The notes under the pieces were generated by a model that worked only from the letters and a program-made list of their open reading frames with translations, was not told the origin of the DNA and did not search any database. From NCBI RefSeq assembly GCF_013369485.1, contig NZ_JABWEB010000008.1, positions 124,001-188,000 on the forward strand: a stretch of DNA of 64,000 nucleotides. Reading direction: 5' to 3'. Source of the DNA: Massilia sp. BJB1822. Its GTDB lineage: Bacteria > Pseudomonadota > Gammaproteobacteria > Burkholderiales > Burkholderiaceae_D. Below, piece by piece: positions 27,037-34,859 of the stretch. Both the position numbers and the translations under genes were made by a program. Every line of letters starts with the position of its first letter. The stretch's first letter is position 1.

Positions 27037-27402
27037 TTATCCTTGTCCGTTGATGGCTTTGGCCAGGCCGCGCAGCTTCATATTGACGAAGGTCAGGCTG
27101 GTCTGGAAATCGGTGGCGTTTTGCGAGAAGGCGGCTTGCTCGACGCCGATCTCGACCGTGTTGCCATCCTTGCTCGGGTGATAGGGCACGCGGTACAGGG
27201 CCGCGTCATCGCCCGACAGGGTCAGTTCGCCGTCGGCCTCGGCCTGCACGCGGGCCAGGGAGGAGGCGAAGTCCATGTCCTGGGCTTGGTAGCCCGGCGT
27301 GTTCTCGTTGGCAATATTGGAGGCCAGGATGCGGGTGCGTTCCGCTCGCAGCTGGAGCGCGTCGCTGTGCAGGCCGACCGCGTCTTTGAAATTGATGCCC
27401 AT
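27037..27402 (-). CDS. flgB: Proximal rod protein FlgB
   Basis: 121 residues from the ATG at 27402, preceded by AGGAGACAG. A longer frame to 27474 would run into the divergent flgA promoter region. Rod signature: LQLRAERTRILASNIANENTPGYQAQDMDF near the N-terminus, and TFVNMKLRGLAKAINGQ at the end. First gene of the flgB-lafW operon; 123 bases separate it from divergent flgA. Confidence 0.94.
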   Translation of the reverse strand: MGINFKDAVGLHSDALQLRAERTRILASNIANENTPGYQAQDMDFASSLARVQAEADGELTLSGDDAALYRVPYHPSKDGNTVEIGVEQAAFSQNATDFQTSLTFVNMKLRGLAKAINGQG

Positions 27403-27525
27403 TTTCTGTCTCCTAGATGAAACTGTCGCTAATTTGAAACACGGTACCAGGCTGCCATGTACAATTGCGGCCACAGCTTCCCCCTCGGGGAGCCGAGCCG
27501 CTACGCTATAGTAAAGGTATTGCCC

Positions 27526-28251
27526 ATGTTCAACAATCCTATTGTACCCCGTTTGGCGATTTTATTGCTTACCGGAATCACAAATATGTCGGCTTTGGCC
27601 GACACCTTACCGGAACAGGTGATCGCCCAGGTGCACAAGGCTGCTGTGGAACAATTGCAACGCCAGGCCGAACGGGCCGGGCTGGCCGAGGTCAAGGCCG
27701 AAGCCGAGGTGGTGCGCGGCAGCCGGCCGTTGCCGCTGTGCCGCGGTCCGGTGACGGTGGAGGGCGCCGACACGCGTGCCCCGGCGCGCATGCGCTTTCT
27801 CGCCGTCTGTCCGGGAGCGGAGGGTTGGCGGTACGATTTCGTGGTGCGGGGCAAGCTGTCAGCCAAGGTGGCGGTGATGGCGGCCGACGTGGCGGCGGGC
27901 AAGCCGCTGGGCCTGGCCGATGTGTCGCTCGAACGCAACGACATCACCACGGTGCCCGACGCGCTGGCCGATCTGGCCGCCGTCGACGGCATGTCGGCGC
28001 GGCGCAGCCTGCGCGCCGGCGAAGTGCTGCGGCCGAATATGCTGGTGGCGGCCTTGCTGGTGAAGCGCGGTGAAATGGTGCGGATTGTCGCCAAGCGCGA
28101 ACAGATCGAGGTGAGCATGGCGGGCGAGGCGCTCGATGCGGGCGCGCGCGGCGCCATTGTGCGGGTGCGCAATGCCAGCGGCACCACCATCCGTGCCCGC
28201 GTCATCGACGCTGGGACGGTGGAGCCTGCTGACCTGCCGGGGGCCAATTAA
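27526..28251 (+). CDS. flgA: P-ring assembly chaperone FlgA
   Basis: 241 residues from the ATG at 27526, which starts a signal peptide (hydrophobic PRLAILLLTGI, cut near ALA). It is a periplasmic chaperone for FlgI. The SAF/FlgA C-terminal domain is clear: VMAADVAAGKPLGLADVSLERND, then RSLRAGEVLRPNMLVAALLVKRGEMVRIVA and GAIVRVRNASGTTIRARVIDAGTVE. Divergent from flgB. Its stop overlaps the convergent glucosaminidase stop by bases. Confidence 0.92.
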   Translation: MFNNPIVPRLAILLLTGITNMSALADTLPEQVIAQVHKAAVEQLQRQAERAGLAEVKAEAEVVRGSRPLPLCRGPVTVEGADTRAPARMRFLAVCPGAEGWRYDFVVRGKLSAKVAVMAADVAAGKPLGLADVSLERNDITTVPDALADLAAVDGMSARRSLRAGEVLRPNMLVAALLVKRGEMVRIVAKREQIEVSMAGEALDAGARGAIVRVRNASGTTIRARVIDAGTVEPADLPGAN

Positions 28252-29042
28252 TCCTCCGGGCGCTGGGCGATGCGCGCCGCCAGGCGCGTGAGTTTCTCGG
28301 CGTAGCCGGGATCGGTGGCATAACCGCCCTGGACCAGGCCCTGGGCGAAGGCACGGGCGTTATTGCCCGCATTTAAAGCTTTTTGATAACGCGGATTGTC
28401 CAGCAGCAGGCTGGCATAGTCGCGGAAGGCGGCACCCTGGTCGGGGTAGCTGCGGAAGCGTTCCACTTTCTTCATCGCCACGCCCCCTTCATACTCGGTG
28501 GTGCGGGCCGGATTGACTTCGCCCTGCCACTGGCCGCTGGCCTTGATGCCGAACAGATTATTGCTGTCGACGCCGCCGGGCAGGCGCAGCGGGCGCTGGC
28601 CCCAACCCGATTCCAGTGCCGCATGGGCAGCCACGATGTCGGGCGCCACGCCGAGCCGCTCGCCGGCTTCCGCCGCCCACGGCCGGATGCTGGCCAAAAA
28701 CTGTTCCTGGGTTTCGCTGTCGGCGCCCGCGTTGGCGGCCGGCGTATTGCCATCGATGGCGCCGCCGGCCAGGCGGGCGCGCAGGGCGGCCGCTTCCACG
28801 CTCAAGGCGCTGCCGGCGCCGTTGTCGGGCGCGCTGAAGCCGGCGCCATGGGCCAGAAAATCTTGCACGTCGGACTGCACCTGGCGGAAGGCTGCGCCAA
28901 AGCGCTGGCCGCCGTCGCCGCCGGCACTGGTGAAGGCGGCCGGCAGCACGGGCTGGGTCGCGCCCATATTCGAGCGCGTCGCCTGGGTGGCGGCGGTGGC
29001 TTGCGTGGCGGCCGTGCGCGCGAAGAAATCAGACGGGTTCAT
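28248..29042 (-). CDS. Stand-alone glucosaminidase/muramidase, FlgJ C-terminal type
   Basis: 264 residues from the ATG at 29042, inside the flgN 3' end (14-base overlap). Residues 1-120 are low complexity. From about residue 120 a glucosaminidase domain (GH73) follows: FLASIRPWAAEAGERLGVAPDIVAAHAALESGWGQ with catalytic Glu in LESGWG, then SNNLFGIKA and FRSYPDQGAAFRDYASLL. This is the fold fused to FlgJ in E. coli, here split from it. No signal peptide is seen, so it is probably exported by the flagellar system. It would open the cell wall for the rod. Confidence 0.88.
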   Translation of the reverse strand: MNPSDFFARTAATQATAATQATRSNMGATQPVLPAAFTSAGGDGGQRFGAAFRQVQSDVQDFLAHGAGFSAPDNGAGSALSVEAAALRARLAGGAIDGNTPAANAGADSETQEQFLASIRPWAAEAGERLGVAPDIVAAHAALESGWGQRPLRLPGGVDSNNLFGIKASGQWQGEVNPARTTEYEGGVAMKKVERFRSYPDQGAAFRDYASLLLDNPRYQKALNAGNNARAFAQGLVQGGYATDPGYAEKLTRLAARIAQRPED

Positions 29043-29457
29043 AAGTCTGATCCTCGCCTTTGAGTACTTTTTCCATGATCGTATATTGCTCGGCGAGTAA
29101 GTCGCCATTGCGCTTGCCGCGGGCTTTCGCCTCCAGCACCATCTGTTCCAATTCAGTCCAGTCGGCCTCAAGGCGGGCGCGCGGCTCATGCTTGAGCAGG
29201 GCAAACACCTGGGCCATGCCACCTTGCGCGCCGACCAGGCGCTCGGCCAGCTCAACGCGCAGGCGCCGCCGCGCTTCCATGCTGTCGACCAGGGTGGAAA
29301 TCTCGCCGGCGATCTCGCCCAGACGCGCCTGCTGGTGGCGCAGCGCGGCCTGGAACTGCTGTTCGAGCAGATCGAGCAGGCTGCGGTAAGCCTGCTGGTC
29401 TTCGGCCACGCCTTGCAGCATGCCGAGCATGGCTTGCTGGCGCGTCATCTGGTTCAC
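29029..29457 (-). CDS. flgN: Flagellar export chaperone FlgN
   Basis: 142 residues, almost entirely helical. FlgN pattern: LLDLLEQQFQAALRHQQARLGEIAGEISTLV, then a QAGMAQVFALL-like basic segment and ELEQMVLEAKARGKRNGDLLAEQYTIMEKVL. It keeps FlgK and FlgL unfolded for secretion. Its ATG overlaps the flgM stop (ATGA). The partner pair flgM-flgN is displaced from its usual place beside flgA, to the end of the fli/mot run. Confidence 0.86.
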   Translation of the reverse strand: MNQMTRQQAMLGMLQGVAEDQQAYRSLLDLLEQQFQAALRHQQARLGEIAGEISTLVDSMEARRRLRVELAERLVGAQGGMAQVFALLKHEPRARLEADWTELEQMVLEAKARGKRNGDLLAEQYTIMEKVLKGEDQTYEPV

Positions 29458-29729
29458 TTTTCGCTCCCGTGGAAGCGCTGGATCAGGCCGGCCAGCTTGC
29501 CGGCATTGAAGGGCAGCTCGCCCTTGGCCAGGGCGTCGCGCAACTGGGCCACTTTTTCATGGTCGATATCGGGCAGGTCGCGCAGCGCCTGCAGGGCGGG
29601 TTGCAGCACAGCCGACTGCAGCTCGGCCGCCTCGGCCGGTGCGGCTGCAGCCTTGGCGCCATCGGCGGCTGTGACCTCGCTGACCTGCTGGACGCTGACC
29701 CCGCCCGGGGTGGCGGTGGTGATACGCAT
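29454..29729 (-). CDS. flgM: Anti-sigma-28 factor FlgM
   Basis: 91 residues from the ATG at 29729; longer frames would overlap motB. The C-terminal half holds the sigma-binding helices DIDHEKVAQLRDALAKGELPFNAGKLAGLIQRF, as in FlgM. The N-terminal half is Ala-rich and probably disordered, as needed for export. It holds FliA inactive until the hook is complete and is then secreted. It lies in the same gene run as fliA (31676-32410), so sigma and anti-sigma are co-expressed. Confidence 0.9.
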   Translation of the reverse strand: MRITTATPGGVSVQQVSEVTAADGAKAAAAPAEAAELQSAVLQPALQALRDLPDIDHEKVAQLRDALAKGELPFNAGKLAGLIQRFHGSEK

Positions 29730-29751
29730 GCGTTGCCCCCTTGTCTTGTTT

Positions 29752-30744
29752 TCAATGGCCATTGCCGTTGCCCTTTGCACCCGGCAGCAGCTTATTGCGC
29801 AGCTGCTGCAGTATATTAACATCAGGCAACTCAGAATCCACATCCATCGTTAAGGGACTCTTCTTGCCGGGCATGCCGAACATGGCCGAAATGGCGGCGG
29901 CCTGCCCCTTGGTGAGAATGAGCAGCTCGATGCGGCGGTTGATACCAGCTGTCGCATTTTTGACATCGAGCGGGGCGCGGTCAGCCATGCCGACCACCTG
30001 CAGCACGCTGTCGGTGGGCATGCTGCCGGCCAGTAGCTGGGCACGCGCCGACATGGCGCGGTTGGACGACAGGTTCCAGTTGGAGAAAGCGGAGTGGCTG
30101 GTGTCGGCGTACTGCAGGGAGTCGGTGTGGCCGACGATCAGCATCTGGTTTTCCATCTGGGCAAACAGGGGACCCATCTTGCGCAGCAGGGCTTGGAATT
30201 TGCCGGTCGGCACAGCGCTGCCGCGCACGAACATGCCCTGATCGTCGGTATCGTGCAGCATCACGCGCAAGCCGTAGGGCGTGACCACCGATTCCAGGTT
30301 GCTGGCCAGACCGGCATCCTCGCTCATATTGGTCAAGGCCTTGGCCAGCTGCTGCAAATCATTGGGCGTGTCGTAGCTGACGCGCTCGGGCTGGGCCTGG
30401 GGATTGGCCTGGGTGCTTTGCGTGGCGTTGCCGGGCGCATCGGTATTGCCGGTGCGGGTCATGGGGAAGCGCTCGATCAGGCTGCCGCGCGGGCCGCCGA
30501 TCTGTTGCGGCATCACGCCCTTGCCCTGGTCGGTCTTGTTGCCGTCGGCCTCGGTCAGGATCTGTTCCAGGCTCTCGGTATTGCGCGAAGCCATCAGCCA
30601 CAGCACCAGGAACAGGCACATCAGGGCGAGGCAGAAGTCGGCGAACGCTACTTTCCAGGCGCCGCCGTGCTCGTCGTGCTTGTGCTTGCCGCCACCGCGC
30701 TTGACGATGGTCGCTTCGTGGTGCTTATCATGCGGCTTTAGCAC
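29752..30744 (-). CDS. motB: Flagellar stator protein MotB (lateral type LafU-like)
   Basis: 330 residues if the GTG at 30744 is used, since GGAGGT lies four bases before it. A GTG at 30756 would give 334. One membrane segment, WKVAFADFCLALMCLFLVLWLM, carries the proton-binding Asp (AFAD). The C-terminal OmpA-like peptidoglycan-binding domain reads MLIVGHTDSLQYA, NWNLSSNRAMSARAQLL, VVGMADRAPL and NRRIELLIL. This is close to proton-driven E. coli MotB. It overlaps motA by several bases. Confidence 0.92.
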   Translation of the reverse strand: MLKPHDKHHEATIVKRGGGKHKHDEHGGAWKVAFADFCLALMCLFLVLWLMASRNTESLEQILTEADGNKTDQGKGVMPQQIGGPRGSLIERFPMTRTGNTDAPGNATQSTQANPQAQPERVSYDTPNDLQQLAKALTNMSEDAGLASNLESVVTPYGLRVMLHDTDDQGMFVRGSAVPTGKFQALLRKMGPLFAQMENQMLIVGHTDSLQYADTSHSAFSNWNLSSNRAMSARAQLLAGSMPTDSVLQVVGMADRAPLDVKNATAGINRRIELLILTKGQAAAISAMFGMPGKKSPLTMDVDSELPDVNILQQLRNKLLPGAKGNGNGH

Positions 30745-31639
30745 GGCCACCTCCACGGCGAGAATCCGGTTCGCTATCGCGGCCTTCCATGGCGTTGATC
30801 CAGCCTTCGAGCTGGGCGAAGCTTGGCTTGATGTTCAGCTGCACCAGGCGGCGGCCGGCGTCGATGGCCAAGAGCGGCGGCTTGCCCGCGACGTGGGTGA
30901 CCAGCACCACTTTCACGCATTCCATGGTGGACGCTTCCTGCACCACCAGCTGCTTCATCATATTCGACAGCGGGTCGAGCAGGCCGTAGCAGAAGAAGAT
31001 GCCGATGAAGGTGCCGACCATGGCCGCGCCCACGTGTTCGGCGATCTCGCCCGAGGTGGCGCCGCCGCCCACGCTGTTCATGGTCATCACGATGCCGAGC
31101 ACGGCGGCCAGAATACCGAAGCCGGGCATGGCTTCGCCGATTTTCTGCAGCGACTTGGCCGGCTGGGTCAGCTCTTCATGGATGGCTTCCAGTTCCTGCT
31201 CGAGCACGCCTTCCAGCTCGTGCGCGTTGATCTTGCCCATGGCCATCAGGCGGAAGTTGTCGACGATGAAGGCGAGCAGCTTCGGCTCTTCCAGCACGGC
31301 CGGGTAGCGCTGGAACAGCGGGCTTTCCTTCGGCGCTTCGACGTGGGCGTCGAGCGCTTTCAGGCCGCCGGCCGCCAGCTGCAGCAGTTCATACATGAGC
31401 AGCAGCAATTGCCGCTGGAATTCGGAATCGTATTTCTTGCGGAAGACGATTTTCTTGAGCTGGCCGCCGGTCTCGCCCAGCACATGGCGCGGATTGCCGA
31501 GCACGAAGGCGCCGAGGCCGGCGCCGGCAATGATGATCAGCTCGATCGGCTGCCAAATGGCGTGGAAGGTGCCACCCATCATGGCGAAACCGCCGAAAAC
31601 ACTGCCGAGCACGATGAGAATACCGACTAATTGCTGCAT
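30728..31639 (-). CDS. motA: Flagellar stator protein MotA (lateral type LafT-like)
   Basis: 303 residues with four membrane segments. Family motifs: LGSVFGGFAMMGGTFHAIWQPIELIIIAGAG, then EAMPGFGILAAVLGIVMTM and AAMVGTFIGIFFCYGLLDPL. The cytoplasmic loop that meets FliG reads ELLQLAAGGLKALDAHVEAPKES. At the place of E. coli Arg90 there is Ala (A89/A90), and Glu98 is replaced by Asp97. It is a proton-type stator judged by likeness to E. coli MotA. It follows fliA by 36 bases. Confidence 0.92.
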   Translation of the reverse strand: MQQLVGILIVLGSVFGGFAMMGGTFHAIWQPIELIIIAGAGLGAFVLGNPRHVLGETGGQLKKIVFRKKYDSEFQRQLLLLMYELLQLAAGGLKALDAHVEAPKESPLFQRYPAVLEEPKLLAFIVDNFRLMAMGKINAHELEGVLEQELEAIHEELTQPAKSLQKIGEAMPGFGILAAVLGIVMTMNSVGGGATSGEIAEHVGAAMVGTFIGIFFCYGLLDPLSNMMKQLVVQEASTMECVKVVLVTHVAGKPPLLAIDAGRRLVQLNIKPSFAQLEGWINAMEGRDSEPDSRRGGGRAKAA

Positions 31640-31675
31640 GATTGCTTGCCTTTCATTTCATTATCTTGGTACTGC

Positions 31676-32410
31676 TCAACGCTGCAGCACTGCCTTCATC
31701 TTGCCCAGGGCCGCCTTGTTCAGCTGGCAGACGCGGGCGTCCGTCAGATCCAGCACAGCGGCAATTTCTTTATAGCTCAGCTCGAACTCGTAATACATCT
31801 GCACCACGCGCTGCTCGCGCTCGTCCAGGCCGTTGAGCGCCTGTTCCAGGCTGCGCCGCACCATGAGCTGCTCCTCCGGACTGGGCGCGCTGCCGGTATC
31901 GGCCAGCGTGTCCTGCAGGAGGTCGTCGAAGCTGGCGATCTGTTCGGCGTTCTCGTCGAGCAGATAGCTCTGGTATTCCTCGGGCGTCAGGCCGAGGCCG
32001 GCAATCGCTTCATGCTCGGCCGGCTCGCGTCCCAGCTTGCGCGTCAGGGCGCGCATGGCGTCGCGCAGCTTGTGGCTGTGCTGGCGCACGGCGCGCGGGC
32101 GCCAATCCTGGCGCCGCAGCTCGTCGAGAATGGCGCCGCGGATGCGCAGGCTGGCATAGCTGCCGAAGGCGGCGTCCGGCGCGCCATAGCGGCGCAGCGC
32201 TTCGAGCAGGCCCATCAGACCGATCTGCTCCATATCGTCGCGGTCGATCGCGCCCGCCACCTGCGAATTGAGCTGGCGCACGATGCGCTTGACCAGGGGC
32301 GCATAGTCCACCAGGCACTTCTGTTCGGCGGCCGGACTCAGCACCGGCGCGGCGGCGGCCGTTTCGCCATACCCTTCGGCGCAGGCTTCCGCTTGTTCTA
32401 GATATGCCAT
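31676..32410 (-). CDS. fliA: Flagellar sigma factor FliA (sigma-28, LafS-like)
   Basis: 244 residues. Region 2 is VKRIVRQLNSQVAGAIDRDDMEQIGLMGLLEALRRYGAPDAAFGSYASLRIRGAILDELRRQDWRPR, and region 4 is LDEREQRVVQMYYEFELSYKEIAAVLDLTDARVCQLNKAALGKMK. It directs RNA polymerase to late flagellar genes such as flagellin. Its place between fliL and motA is the lateral-flagellar order (lafF-S-T), unlike most polar systems. Confidence 0.94.
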   Translation of the reverse strand: MAYLEQAEACAEGYGETAAAAPVLSPAAEQKCLVDYAPLVKRIVRQLNSQVAGAIDRDDMEQIGLMGLLEALRRYGAPDAAFGSYASLRIRGAILDELRRQDWRPRAVRQHSHKLRDAMRALTRKLGREPAEHEAIAGLGLTPEEYQSYLLDENAEQIASFDDLLQDTLADTGSAPSPEEQLMVRRSLEQALNGLDEREQRVVQMYYEFELSYKEIAAVLDLTDARVCQLNKAALGKMKAVLQR

Positions 32411-32447
32411 GAAAATCCCATCTCCTGCTTGGCTTCGGGGTCGGGCA

Positions 32448-32930
32448 TTATTCGAGAATCATCTTGCCGATCATTACATTATTGAACGGCTTTTCCAGTC
32501 TTTCCTTTTCATACGTCTCATCGAAAGCCTTGTTCAGCTCTTCGGCGAACTGGTCGATGGACATGGTTTCCGCCTTGGCCATCGGCAGCGCCGACAGTGA
32601 CTTGACGGCGATGCTGCGCAGCAGCGGCAAGTGTTCCTTGGCCTCTTTTTCCTTTTCCGCGGTGGTGGCCACCACCAGATCGGCCGACATATAGTGCGGC
32701 ACGGCATCGCCCGGCGCCTTGCGCAGCATGACGATGACTTTGTCCACGGTCAGGTATTTGGGCGGCTTGCCGTCGCCGCGCGGCGCATCGACCTTGGCAT
32801 GGGCCGAGGCCGATGCGGGCGTGGCCGCGTTGGCGGCGCCTTTTCCCATATACCAGACGGCGCCGCCGGCGATGGCGGCGGCCAGCACGGCCACGCCAGC
32901 CAGGGCGATGATCAATTTCATATTCTTCAT
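32448..32930 (-). CDS. fliL: Flagellar basal-body protein FliL
   Basis: 160 residues: one N-terminal membrane segment (LIIALAGVAVLAAAIAGGAVWYM), then a periplasmic domain with KYLTVDKVIVMLR and the C-terminal KPFNNVMIGKMILE. FliL stabilises stator units around the rotor. Position fliK-fliL-fliA-motA-motB matches lafE-F-S-T-U. Seven bases separate it from fliK. Confidence 0.86.
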   Translation of the reverse strand: MKNMKLIIALAGVAVLAAAIAGGAVWYMGKGAANAATPASASAHAKVDAPRGDGKPPKYLTVDKVIVMLRKAPGDAVPHYMSADLVVATTAEKEKEAKEHLPLLRSIAVKSLSALPMAKAETMSIDQFAEELNKAFDETYEKERLEKPFNNVMIGKMILE

Positions 32931-32937
32931 CCTTGTC

Positions 32938-34140
32938 TTACTCCTGATCGCTCAGCATGGCAAAGGTGGAAGTGGTACCGTCCTCGGAGAGGGCGCGGCC
33001 CGGCTGGCGGCCGTTCGGCTCGCGCTCGGGTTGACGGCCACGGCCGTCGGCATCGGCAAAGCCCTGGCCGCGACCGCTGGCCGAGACCGTCACCGCCACA
33101 TCGCCGTACTGGCGCTGCGACAGATCCTGGCGCATGGTGTCGCCGATGGTATTCAATTGACGCAGCACTTCGCCGTGGCTGGCCGACAGGGTCACCTGCA
33201 GGGCGCCGGCCGTGTGGCGGATCGAGATTTCCACGCTGCCCAGATTGGGCGGATCGAGGCGGATCACGGCATGGTCGCTATTGCGCTGCAACTGCAGCTG
33301 CAGGCGGTCGCCCAGGGCCGCGCGCAGCGGCTGCTGCCACTGGTCGGGCGCGCCGGCCAGCTTCACGCTGTCGGCGGCGGCGCCATTTTGCAGGGCGGTG
33401 TTGGCAAACAGGGTCTTGAAGCCGGCGCCGGCCAGGGCGGCATCGCCGGCCGCTTCCTTGACGGCGGCCTGGGTGTCGCCGCTGCGGCCGCTCTGCACGG
33501 TGTTCAGTTCGGCCAGCAGGGGGGCGGCATTCTCGCGCGTGCCGGCGGCGGCCTGGCCGGCGAGCGGCAGGGGCAGGGCGGCGGCGCGTTCATTGGCGGC
33601 TGGCTGCGGTGCGGCTTGGCCCTTGCCTTGTAGCTGGCTGGCCAGCTGCGGCGGCAGCGGCAGAATGCTGCGCGCAGCCGCGTCGTCATGCTGCGGCGCC
33701 AGCGCGCGGGCCTGCTGTTCGGCTTGCGCCGCCAGCAAGGCGGGATGGGTCGGGGCAGCGCTGTTGGCGTCGATCGCGGCGATGCCGGCCGTGCCCGCAG
33801 GCTGGCTGGCCGTGGCGTTCACGGGAGCCGGCGCGGCGGCAATGGCGGGCGCCAGCGCGGCCAGCATGCCCGGCTGGGGCAGGGTGCTGAAAGCGGCGGT
33901 GGCGGCGCTGGTGTCGGCCGGGGCGGCGGCTTCGTCGGCGCCGTGGCTCTCCTCGGTTTCCGGCTGGGCGGCATCGGACGCGCTGGCCGTGTCCACCAAG
34001 CCCAGCAATTGACCAAAGAGGGAGAGAGGAGCGGCACCCGCAGCCGTGCTCAACAGGCCAGCCGCCTCGGGAGCGGGCGGGGCGATGTCGAGGAGGGTAG
34101 GGGCGGCAGCCGGGGCTGCGCCTATGGATGTCATGCTCAT
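32938..34140 (-). CDS. fliK: Hook-length control protein FliK (LafE-like)
   Basis: 400 residues. The N-terminal 260 are Ala/Pro/Gln-rich, as expected for the secreted molecular ruler. The C-terminal Flg_hook domain (about 270-350) reads LQLQLQRNSDHAVIRLDPPNLGSVEISI and GALQVTLSASHGEVLRQLNTIGDTMRQDL. It switches FlhB specificity from hook to filament proteins. Its start overlaps fliT by four bases (ATGA). Confidence 0.9.
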   Translation of the reverse strand: MSMTSIGAAPAAAPTLLDIAPPAPEAAGLLSTAAGAAPLSLFGQLLGLVDTASASDAAQPETEESHGADEAAAPADTSAATAAFSTLPQPGMLAALAPAIAAAPAPVNATASQPAGTAGIAAIDANSAAPTHPALLAAQAEQQARALAPQHDDAAARSILPLPPQLASQLQGKGQAAPQPAANERAAALPLPLAGQAAAGTRENAAPLLAELNTVQSGRSGDTQAAVKEAAGDAALAGAGFKTLFANTALQNGAAADSVKLAGAPDQWQQPLRAALGDRLQLQLQRNSDHAVIRLDPPNLGSVEISIRHTAGALQVTLSASHGEVLRQLNTIGDTMRQDLSQRQYGDVAVTVSASGRGQGFADADGRGRQPEREPNGRQPGRALSEDGTTSTFAMLSDQE

Positions 34141-34448
34141 GCGTCGTTTCCGATTACTTCGTTATCAAGGGAATAGGCATACCAGCCTTCTTTATTATTG
34201 TTCATGCTGCTCAGGCGCTCGGCCGTGTCCTTGCAGGCGGCCGTGCAGCGCGCCAGCGCTGCGCCATGCTGCTGGCGCAGCGCCGCCAGCGCCGCCACTT
34301 CGGGCGGCGTCCAGCGGCCTTGCTGGGCCAGTGCCGGCAAGGTGGCGGCCACCAGCGCGTCGGCCGCCGCCAGTGCCGTCCAGTCGGCGGCAATGCTGGC
34401 GGCGCTCAGTTTTTGCGCCAGTTGCAGCAAGGTTTGCTGCCTATCCAT
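34137..34448 (-). CDS. fliT: FliT-like flagellar export chaperone (LafD position)
   Basis: 103 residues, helical, no signal. The N-terminal helix QQTLLQLAQKLSAASIAADWTALAAADALV and the basic middle resemble FliT. Identification rests chiefly on size and place between fliS and fliK, as in lafBCDE. FliT helps export of the filament cap FliD. It overlaps fliS by 8 bases. Confidence 0.7.
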   Translation of the reverse strand: MDRQQTLLQLAQKLSAASIAADWTALAAADALVAATLPALAQQGRWTPPEVAALAALRQQHGAALARCTAACKDTAERLSSMNNNKEGWYAYSLDNEVIGNDA

Positions 34449-34827
34449 TCGCTTGCACGCCCAGCCAGCCTTGCTTGATGGTGGTCTGCAAGGTCACCAC
34501 CTCATCGATAATTTCCGGATTCATATCGATGCCGGCGCGGTACAGGCGGGCGGCGCAATAGTCATACAGACGGCTCAGATTGACGACCACTTCGCCGCCA
34601 TTCTCGAAATCGAGCGAGCTGGCCATGCCATTGATGATTTGCGTGCACTTGTTCAGGCTGTTCGCCTTGAGTTCGTAGCGGCGCGCCACGATGTGGGCGC
34701 GCGCGCGGGCCAGCTCTTCCAGCAGGCCATCGGTCAGTACCAGCACCAGCTCGACCGGGGAGGCGCGGGCCGTCTGCGCATCCAGGTTGACCGAGTGATA
34801 GCTGCTGTAGGCATCCTGGTTCATCAT
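34441..34827 (-). CDS. fliS: Flagellin export chaperone FliS (LafC-like)
   Basis: 128 residues with the FliS pattern: DAYSSYHSVNLDAQTARASPVELVLVLTDGLLEELARARAHI, then KANSLNKCTQIINGMASSLDFENGGEVVVNLSRLYDYCAARL. It binds the flagellin C-terminus and prevents early polymerisation. It starts 32 bases after fliD. Confidence 0.93.
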   Translation of the reverse strand: MMNQDAYSSYHSVNLDAQTARASPVELVLVLTDGLLEELARARAHIVARRYELKANSLNKCTQIINGMASSLDFENGGEVVVNLSRLYDYCAARLYRAGIDMNPEIIDEVVTLQTTIKQGWLGVQANG

Positions 34828-34859
34828 TGTTTCACCGTCTTGCGTTAAGGGTTGGGAGA

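Noticed and set aside
12103..27514. Shared TACGCTATAGTA at about 12100-12111 and 27502-27513 before the DUF882 gene and flgA
   Set aside because: Only 12 bases, a -10-like core (TATAGT) without a shared -35; probably ordinary promoter likeness.
27403..27525. Possible sigma54 site TGGTAC-N5-TTCA before flgB
   Set aside because: The required GC of the -12 element is missing.
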